Below, piece after piece: positions 58,553-64,000 of a DNA stretch of 64,000 nucleotides. This stretch comes from Peribacillus muralis (GTDB taxonomy: Bacteria > Bacillota > Bacilli > Bacillales > DSM-1321). The notes below the pieces were generated by a model. It saw only the letters and a program-made list of their open reading frames with translations. It did not search any database and was not told the DNA's origin. The position numbers and the translations under genes are program-made. The DNA is taken from positions 26,884-90,883 of the forward strand of contig NZ_LMBV01000001.1 in NCBI RefSeq assembly GCF_001439925.1. Reading direction: 5' to 3'. Each line of letters opens with the position of its first letter. Position 1 is the first letter of the stretch.

Positions 58553-58586
58553 AGCCACTCTCTTTTTTAGAGGGTGGCTTTTTACA
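58553..58586 (+). terminator. Terminator after rplT
   Basis: agccactctc and gagggtggct with a seven-base loop, followed by five T residues. Confidence 0.87.
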
Positions 58587-58606
58587 TATTTAAAGGAGGA
58601 ATGAGG

Positions 58607-58882
58607 ATGCAGGGAGTATGGTTCATTGTTGCATATATAATCATCACGAACATCATCGGGTTTGCCATAATGGGAATCGACAAAAGGAAAGCGCGTAATC
58701 GGGAGTACCGGATAGCAGAAAAGACACTTTGGTTTTGGGCGGTCATAGGCGGAGGGACCGGGGCTTTTCTGGGAATGAAGCATTTCCGCCATAAGACGAA
58801 GCATGCAGCTTTTAAGTGGGGCCTGCCCTTATTGATGATTCTTCAGATAGCCTTACTGATCAAGATATTCATTCAATGGTAA
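58607..58882 (+). CDS. ysdA: DUF1294 family membrane protein YsdA
   Basis: A protein of about 91 residues. It has an N-terminal span (about 4-25), the DUF1294 core motif IMGIDKRKARNREYRIAE, a short hydrophobic stretch with GGGTGAFLGM, and a C-terminal span (about 72-89). The function is unknown. AAAGGAGGA (58592-58600) fits ATG 58607 with seven bases of spacing; ATG 58601 is too close. Position after rplT is as in B. subtilis ysdA. Confidence 0.87.
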   Translation: MQGVWFIVAYIIITNIIGFAIMGIDKRKARNREYRIAEKTLWFWAVIGGGTGAFLGMKHFRHKTKHAAFKWGLPLLMILQIALLIKIFIQW

Positions 58883-58942
58883 TATGTAGCCCGTATAATG
58901 TATATGCTTGTAGAAGCAGCAAGAAGTAGCTGGAGGGAGAGC

Positions 58943-59512
58943 ATGAATGATAAACTGACACTTGTGATGAGCTACGTTCAATCAGGCAGCGTGTTTGCAC
59001 CGTTGATTTTTATCACGTTTCATTTATTACGGCAGTTTTTATTCATTCCCGTCATTGTGGTCTGCATGTCTGGGGGGGTGTTATTCGGGGCAGCTTTTGG
59101 AACCATATATTCGGTTATCGGCTTGACGTTATCGAGCATGATCTTCTATTTCGTGATAGGCAAATTCCCGAAAACCAAAGATAAGCTGCTGCGGCTTAAG
59201 AATAAGCTTTTCGGAAATCGAAAGCTGAACAGCCGGCAAATTGCCGTACTGCGGCTCATACCGTTCATCCATTTTCACTTATTGTCGCTTTGCTTATTGG
59301 AATCCAATAAGGGTTTGAAAGATTATCTTTACCTATCCTTCATGACTAATATCCCCCTTGCCTTCGTCTACACGGTTTTTGGCCACTATATTGCAGACTT
59401 CAGTCCGACGCTGATCGTCATCATTTTATTATCCTTAACCGTTTTGCTCTATTTATTGAGGGAGAAGCAGACCGTCGTTCCCTGGAAGGAATTTTTTCGA
59501 TCTCATGATTAA
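58943..59512 (+). CDS. TVP38/TMEM64 (DedA-like) membrane protein
   Basis: A membrane protein of about 189 residues of the VTT-domain family. The conserved core GGVLFGAAFGTIYSVIGLTL (about residues 51-70) and the LRLIPFIHFHLLS reentrant region (about 113-125) are visible, with four or five spans in all. Members are thought to move lipids or ions across membranes; the substrate here is unknown. ATG 58943 follows GGAGGGAG closely; the longer frame from 58898 lacks a ribosome-binding site. It ends at a bidirectional terminator. Confidence 0.85.
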   Translation: MNDKLTLVMSYVQSGSVFAPLIFITFHLLRQFLFIPVIVVCMSGGVLFGAAFGTIYSVIGLTLSSMIFYFVIGKFPKTKDKLLRLKNKLFGNRKLNSRQIAVLRLIPFIHFHLLSLCLLESNKGLKDYLYLSFMTNIPLAFVYTVFGHYIADFSPTLIVIILLSLTVLLYLLREKQTVVPWKEFFRSHD

Positions 59513-59514
59513 AA

Positions 59515-59553
59515 AGAAAAGCCTTGAGGGAAGTGTACTCAAGGCTTTTCTTG
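59515..59553 (+). terminator. Bidirectional terminator between the TVP38 gene and ysdB
   Basis: aagaaaagccttgag pairs with ctcaaggcttttctt (15 bp) between convergent genes. Confidence 0.9.
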
Positions 59554-59561
59554 CGTGACTG

Positions 59562-59945
59562 TCAATCATTCTTCAAAAATTCCTTAACCGGACTTTTCCA
59601 ATCGATAACCGCATCGGGATATTGTTTTTTTATCGCTGCCTCGATTTTCAAGAAGTCAGTTCGCTTCAAGCCTTTCAAGCCGGCGACCGTTTTGGGCCAG
59701 ATGAAGATCGATATGACCTCGAATGAGCGTTCCGTCGTTCCTAAATACTTTTCCCCTTCAAACATGACCCCGTTATACGTCAACAAAAAATTCTTGTGGA
59801 TATTGGCTGTTTCGTCGAGAAGAAAGTATTTTTTCTGTTCATGTGCGAGCTCTAATTTTCGTTTTGGGTTCATTAGGTATTTGATGACCGTATATATGAA
59901 AAGGATGATGAAAGCCAAAAGAATGAACCGCAGTATCAATACCAT
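59562..59945 (-). CDS. ysdB: YsdB family protein
   Basis: A 127-residue protein with one N-terminal membrane anchor (about 3-23) and a cytosolic domain that recalls YsdB (HEQKKYFLLDETANIHKNFL; GEKYLGTT). In B. subtilis ysdB belongs to the sigma-W regulon and is reported to influence the sigma-W anti-sigma pathway. GGGAGG lies nine bases before the ATG. It is convergent with the TVP38 gene and divergent from the dUTPase gene. Confidence 0.85.
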   Translation of the reverse strand: MVLILRFILLAFIILFIYTVIKYLMNPKRKLELAHEQKKYFLLDETANIHKNFLLTYNGVMFEGEKYLGTTERSFEVISIFIWPKTVAGLKGLKRTDFLKIEAAIKKQYPDAVIDWKSPVKEFLKND

Positions 59946-60054
59946 GGAGCGACCTCCCTAAACAGAGTGATTCCCTTCATTTACGTATGGGTTTTTAATA
60001 AGTTTCATTTATTTGTTATAATTTAATGGATGATGATAGAAAGTAGTGATGAAA

Positions 60055-60543
60055 ATGAACATAGTAAAATTATTGGACATGCAGGCGGCCTTGGATGAAC
60101 ATATTCAAGCCAAGCATGATTTAGGTGCAGAAAACTTGGTCGAACGGAAGATTCTCGCGCTGTTAGTGGAGCTTGGGGAGCTGGCTAACGAAACGAGATG
60201 CTTTAAGTTCTGGAGTCTTAAAGGCCCTGCCGAGAAAGAAACGGTATTGGCTGAATATGTGGATGGCATCCATTTCATTTTGTCACTTGGGATCGACCTT
60301 GGTTTTGTACCGGAAATTCAAGCGGTTCGAAAGAAGCAAGAGACTGATCTGACGACTCAATTCATTGCGATTTACGGCTATATCAGTGAATTCCGCATAG
60401 TACTTAACGAGGCAGCGTTTCAAAAGGTGTTTAGGGAGTATCTATATTTAGGGGAGATGCTCGGATTTTCCGCAGTGGATGTGGAACAGGCATATGTAAG
60501 CAAAAATGAAGTGAATTATGAACGCCAAAAGCAAGGCTACTGA
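60055..60543 (+). CDS. All-alpha dUTP diphosphatase (dUTPase_2)
   Basis: Hydrolyses dUTP to dUMP, keeping uracil out of DNA. It has 162 residues from ATG 60055. The magnesium-binding motif of the all-alpha NTP pyrophosphatases is present: E-x-x-E within LVELGELANETRCFKFWS and E-x-x-D within EYVDGIHFILSLG. GTG 60046 and ATG 60049 are alternative starts; the ribosome-binding site is weak for all three. 60055 gives the usual MN-x-x-KLL beginning. It lies just before ysdC, with 64 bases between. Confidence 0.85.
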   Translation: MNIVKLLDMQAALDEHIQAKHDLGAENLVERKILALLVELGELANETRCFKFWSLKGPAEKETVLAEYVDGIHFILSLGIDLGFVPEIQAVRKKQETDLTTQFIAIYGYISEFRIVLNEAAFQKVFREYLYLGEMLGFSAVDVEQAYVSKNEVNYERQKQGY

Positions 60544-60607
60544 TTGTTTATGCGAACGATTTTTTGTATAATTATTCTTATGTTGTTAGAAACAGGGAGG
60601 AAAGAAG

Positions 60608-61693
60608 ATGGCTCAATTAGATGAAACGTTGCGAATGCTCCGGGACTTAACGGATGCTAAAGGCATAGCAGGAAATGAAAGTGAAGTAAGAAAAGTGATG
60701 ACCGAATACATAACACCATTTGCGGATGAAATATCGACAGATGGCCTGGGAAGTTTAATTGCCAAGAAAACGGGTGATGAAAACGGACCGAAAATCGTCA
60801 TTACGGGACATATGGACGAAGTCGGTTTCATGATCACCCAAATTGATGACAAAGGATTTTTACGTTTTCAGCCGGTAGGAGGCTGGTGGTCACAGGTGAT
60901 GCTTGCCCAACGCGTGACGATCGTCACGGGTAAAGGTGATGTAACAGGGATCATCGGTTCCAAGCCGCCGCACATCCTGTCACCTGAGGCGAGGAAAAAG
61001 CCAATCGATATTAAAGACATGTTCATTGATATTGGAGCAACAAGCAAGGAAGAAGTGAAGGAATGGGGCGTCAAGCCAGGAGATATGGTCGTGCCATATT
61101 TCGAGTTCACCGTCATGAATAATGAAAAGATGCTGCTTGCCAAAGCTTGGGATAATCGCATTGGCTGTGCCATCGCCATAGATGTGCTTAAGCAGTTGAA
61201 AGATAGTAAACATCCCAATGTCGTCTACGGAATTGGCGCCGTGCAGGAAGAGGTCGGCCTGCGTGGCTCGAAAACATCGACATTCAAGATCCAGCCGGAT
61301 ATCGGCTTTGCTGTCGATGTCGGCATTGCCGGTGATACACCGGGGGTAACCGATAAAGAAGCGATGAGTAAGATGGGGGAAGGCCCGCAAATCGTCATTT
61401 ATGATGCATCGATGGTGGCGCATAAGGGATTGCGCGATTTCGTCACCGACACGGCTGATGAAATGAACATTCCTTATCAATATGAATCGATTCCTGGAGG
61501 CGGAACGGATGCCGGCTCCATCCACTTGACGGCAAATGGAGTGCCCGCATTGGCAATCACGATTGCAACCCGCTACATTCATTCACATGCGGCGATGCTG
61601 CACAGAGATGATTACGAGAACGCTGTCAAGCTCATTGTAGAAGTGATCAAACGCCTTGACCGTGAAGCCGTAGATCGAATCATTTACGAATAA
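60608..61693 (+). CDS. ysdC: M42 family aminopeptidase YsdC
   Basis: A 361-residue cobalt/zinc aminopeptidase of the M42 (TET-like) family. Metal-ligand and catalytic motifs are visible in order: GHMDEVGF (His and Asp), WDNRIGCAI (bridging Asp), QEEVGLRG (general-base Glu and metal Glu), VDVGIAGD (Asp) and [10 protein letters not shown] (His). It probably acts on the N-termini of peptides as a large multimeric cage. AGGGAGG precedes the ATG, and the position matches B. subtilis ysdC. Confidence 0.94.
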   Translation: MAQLDETLRMLRDLTDAKGIAGNESEVRKVMTEYITPFADEISTDGLGSLIAKKTGDENGPKIVITGHMDEVGFMITQIDDKGFLRFQPVGGWWSQVMLAQRVTIVTGKGDVTGIIGSKPPHILSPEARKKPIDIKDMFIDIGATSKEEVKEWGVKPGDMVVPYFEFTVMNNEKMLLAKAWDNRIGCAIAIDVLKQLKDSKHPNVVYGIGAVQEEVGLRGSKTSTFKIQPDIGFAVDVGIAGDTPGVTDKEAMSKMGEGPQIVIYDASMVAHKGLRDFVTDTADEMNIPYQYESIPGGGTDAGSIHLTANGVPALAITIATRYIHSHAAMLHRDDYENAVKLIVEVIKRLDREAVDRIIYE

Positions 61694-61710
61694 TTTTAAC
61701 GAAAAGATAG

Positions 61711-61753
61711 TAATGGAGTGGACCAGAAAAAGGTCGACTCCATTTTCTTTTGC
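61711..61753 (+). terminator. Terminator between ysdC and lutC
   Basis: aatggagtggacc and ggtcgactccatt form a stem with one mismatch, between convergent genes. Confidence 0.82.
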
Positions 61754-61755
61754 AT

Positions 61756-62457
61756 CTACTTATCTTCGACGACAATATAGACCGCCTTTATGGGACCATG
61801 GACGCCAACGACTAGATCCATTTCGATATCGGCAGAATTGCTTGGTCCGGTTATGAAATTAATACAGGAAGGAATAACTTCACCACGGGAGACTTTCGAA
61901 CGGATGGCCGCAGCAGCCTGGGTCATTCGCGGAACGATGGTGCTTTTTGGGATGATTGAAACATGGCAGGAGGGAAGGAAGCTGATGGATCGGCCATGAT
62001 CCTTGCTGTTGAACAAGACGACGGTCGCTGATTCTGCCAATGTCATTTCACTGAATGTGATTCCGATGTTGGCACGCTCAGCTTTTTCTATGTTTTTTCT
62101 GCCAGCTTGGTGATCCCATACAAACGTGTCTTTTTCCAATAATAAATCATCCAATTCATACTCTGAAAACCGATCGTCCTTTGGGATGATCAAGGGGCCG
62201 TTACCAAGCTGCTCGATCACCTGATTTAAACGATGCTTCACTTGCGTAGAATCAGTCAGATGAAACTCGGTATGGACCCGTTTACACTGCTCCTGCAATT
62301 CCTCGACAAGCTCATTAGGTGTCGCCTGTTTCAAAACCTCCCTTTGGGGGGAGTTCTTCCAAACAGGCAGTGAAATGCCCTCGATTATAACAGGCCTTCC
62401 TAGGTTTTTGGCAATATTGGCTAAAAACGACTCTTCATTATGGATGGTTCCCTTCAC
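61756..62457 (-). CDS. lutC: Lactate utilisation protein C (LUD domain)
   Basis: A 233-residue LUD-domain protein, one of three subunits (LutABC) that oxidise L-lactate to pyruvate with iron-sulphur electron carriers. The fold is recognised by [17 protein letters not shown] and the C-terminal [20 protein letters not shown] segment. Its start overlaps the lutB stop by four bases. Last gene of the minus-strand lutA-lutB-lutC operon, ending at a bidirectional terminator. Confidence 0.94.
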   Translation of the reverse strand: MKGTIHNEESFLANIAKNLGRPVIIEGISLPVWKNSPQREVLKQATPNELVEELQEQCKRVHTEFHLTDSTQVKHRLNQVIEQLGNGPLIIPKDDRFSEYELDDLLLEKDTFVWDHQAGRKNIEKAERANIGITFSEMTLAESATVVLFNSKDHGRSISFLPSCHVSIIPKSTIVPRMTQAAAAIRSKVSRGEVIPSCINFITGPSNSADIEMDLVVGVHGPIKAVYIVVEDK

Positions 62458-63884
62458 GATGGGTTTCCTCCCTTCTCACGATTTTTGAACCAGTCCCGAA
62501 AGCTCTCTTTACCTGGCGCAGGAAACTCTCGGCTTTCTGTCCAGGACTTCAGCGGACCCGGCCCTTTTGAGATGCTATCTCCCGTTTTAAAAGGAGACAT
62601 GGCAGAAGGGACCATTTTGGAACCAAACTTATAAAGCATAGGAGAGGCTGCGCCGATACCGAATGCCTTCATCGCCATCTTTTCCGAAAATGGGGCCATT
62701 TTTTCCTTTTCCACAATAACTTCACGATGCTTTCTGAGTAAATCGTGCAGGGGAATCTTAACCGGACAAGCCTCTGTACAGGCTGCACAAAGAGTCGATG
62801 CATATGGAAGCTCCTTGAAATCATCATATCCTCCGAGCAAGGGGGAAAGCACTGCCCCGATTGGCCCCGGATAAATGGAACCATATGAATGGCCGCCAAC
62901 CTGGCGATAGACCGGGCATACATTGATACAGGCAGCACAGCGGATGCATTGAAGCACGGATTGAAACTCGGTTCCTAAAATGGAGGAACGTCCATTATCG
63001 ACGATCACCAGATGAAATTCCTCTGGGCCGTCGACATCGCCTTCGTCTCGAGGACCGGTAAGGGCAGTGATGTAGCTGGTCAATCTTTGACCGACGGCGC
63101 TTCTTGTCAAGAGGCTGACAAGGACCTCGAATTCATCGAAAGTGGGGACGAGCCGTTCCATTCCCATCACGGTAATTTGCGTTTTTGGAAGAGCGGTGAC
63201 CAGATCAGCATTTCCCTCATTCGTCACTAAACCAATCGAGCCCGTTTCCGCAATTGCAAAATTACAGCCGGTAATCCCCACATCGGCGCTTAAGAAATCC
63301 TTTCGCAGGATGCCTCGGACATGGGCGGTGAGCTCTTCTGGTTTTTCGGTTTGCGTATATCCCAGCTTCTCTTTAAATACTTCTCTAATCTGTTCTTTGT
63401 TTTTATGCAGGGCAGGTGCCACGATATGGGAAGGGGGATCATGATCATCCACCTGTAAAATGTATTCGCCAAGATCCGTTTCCACGACATCGAGGCCAAT
63501 TGCTTCAAGGGCAGCATTCAAATTGATCTCTTCCGTGACCATCGATTTGGATTTCACGATTTTCTTGGCTTTCTTATTAACAATCACATCCTTGATGTAT
63601 CCGCTTGCTTCTTCGGCGGTCTCGGCGAAAAAAACAAGACCGCCCCGTTTTGAAACATTTTCAGCAAGCTGGTGCAAATAGAAGTCAAGGTTGGCGAGGA
63701 CATGCTGCCGGATTTCCTGCCCAAGTGACCGCCAATCCTCCCAATTGCCCAATTCATCTACTGCTGTCAGCCTTCGTCCATGCAATCGTTCTTGGGCACT
63801 CGATACGGCCATGCGCATAAAATCATTATGTAATCCTTCATCAACCCGTTCTTTAAATTTGGCCGAGCTCGTTTTCATAGCCAT
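62454..63884 (-). CDS. lutB: Lactate utilisation iron-sulphur protein B
   Basis: A 476-residue protein with an N-terminal LUD domain (about 60-290; [30 protein letters not shown]) and two 4Fe-4S motifs, [15 protein letters not shown] (about 305-320) and [13 protein letters not shown] (about 355-370). ATG 63884 follows AAGGAGGGG and yields MAMK as in B. subtilis LutB; the frame stays open upstream to 63995, but that part overlaps lutA. In B. subtilis the operon is induced by lactate through LutR; its promoter lies outside the window. Confidence 0.95.
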   Translation of the reverse strand: MAMKTSSAKFKERVDEGLHNDFMRMAVSSAQERLHGRRLTAVDELGNWEDWRSLGQEIRQHVLANLDFYLHQLAENVSKRGGLVFFAETAEEASGYIKDVIVNKKAKKIVKSKSMVTEEINLNAALEAIGLDVVETDLGEYILQVDDHDPPSHIVAPALHKNKEQIREVFKEKLGYTQTEKPEELTAHVRGILRKDFLSADVGITGCNFAIAETGSIGLVTNEGNADLVTALPKTQITVMGMERLVPTFDEFEVLVSLLTRSAVGQRLTSYITALTGPRDEGDVDGPEEFHLVIVDNGRSSILGTEFQSVLQCIRCAACINVCPVYRQVGGHSYGSIYPGPIGAVLSPLLGGYDDFKELPYASTLCAACTEACPVKIPLHDLLRKHREVIVEKEKMAPFSEKMAMKAFGIGAASPMLYKFGSKMVPSAMSPFKTGDSISKGPGPLKSWTESREFPAPGKESFRDWFKNREKGGNPS

Positions 63885-63907
63885 CGTTTTTCCCCTCCTT
63901 GCTTTCT

Positions 63908-64000
63908 TTACATACCATTCAGCACTTCCGCAATATGAAGCACTTGAATCGGTTCTCCTTTCCTTTGGATGCGTCCGCCGATGTTCATCAAACATCCTGA
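63908..64000 (-). CDS. lutA: C-terminal end of lactate utilisation protein A (cut by window edge)
   Basis: The last 30 codons are visible: [20 protein letters not shown], then [10 protein letters not shown] and TAA at 63908-63910. The SGCLMNIGG segment belongs to the second cysteine-rich CCG domain of LutA/GlcF-type proteins. It ends 23 bases before lutB, in the operon order lutA-lutB-lutC. The rest lies beyond position 64000. Confidence 0.88.
   Translation of the reverse strand, partial: SGCLMNIGGRIQRKGEPIQVLHIAEVLNGM

Overview
The window is chromosomal DNA from a Gram-positive, endospore-forming Bacillaceae species. The gene order ytxK-ackA-moaB-argGH ... dnaE ... accDA-pfkA-pyk ... citZ-icd-mdh-phoPR-polA-mutM-ytaF-coaE-gapB-speD-nrdR-dnaB-dnaI-ytxC-thrS-infC-rpmI-rplT-ysdA-ysdB-ysdC is that of the Bacillus subtilis ytx/ysd region. 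Departures from B. subtilis (glyoxylate-shunt genes, an hflKC pair, a FadR-type regulator before accD, many dispersed intergenic repeats) suggest the Peribacillus (Bacillus simplex) group, but that genus-level guess is an inference.

Layout. 1-5,100: ytxK, ackA, an EcsC-family gene overlapping moaB, then two repeat copies and a small unknown gene. 5,270-9,200: argGH behind ARG boxes, a Usp protein, and a membrane-protein gene broken by a one-base frameshift. 9,200-16,000: an M24 peptidase, ytkL, a composite repeat, ytoI, ytpI, nrnA and the sporulation pair ytrH-ytrI with a sigma-E-like promoter. 16,000-27,000: dnaE, malic enzyme, a FadR-family regulator, accD, accA, pfkA, pyk, fxsA. 27,000-36,700: a decayed transposase, aceBA, ytvI, ytwI and the citZ-icd-mdh cluster. 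36,800-46,600: phoPR, a Pho box followed by a short terminator-bounded transcript, hflKC, polA, mutM, ytaF, coaE. 46,600-49,900: composite repeat, gapB with a CcpN-type operator, repeat, speD with a structured leader. 50,000-58,600: nrdR, dnaB, dnaI, ytxC, T-box/thrS, small genes, and the L20-leader/infC/rpmI/rplT operon (infC starts at ATT). 58,600-64,000: ysdA, a TVP38-like protein, ysdB, a dUTPase, ysdC, and lutC-lutB with the end of lutA on the minus strand.

Together the genes form a central-carbon hub: glycolysis (pfkA, pyk), gluconeogenesis (gapB, malic enzyme), TCA (citZ, icd, mdh), glyoxylate shunt (aceBA), overflow acetate (ackA), lactate oxidation (lut) and fatty-acid initiation (accDA). 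Replication and repair genes (dnaE, polA, mutM, dnaB, dnaI, nrdR) and translation genes are interleaved. Most genes are recognisable housekeeping genes. The most interesting signals are regulatory: a FadR-type palindrome in front of the malic enzyme-regulator-accDA cluster, a four-repeat Pho box driving a very short transcript after phoR, an RBS-sequestering speD leader, and a composite repeat present at two loci in opposite orientation.
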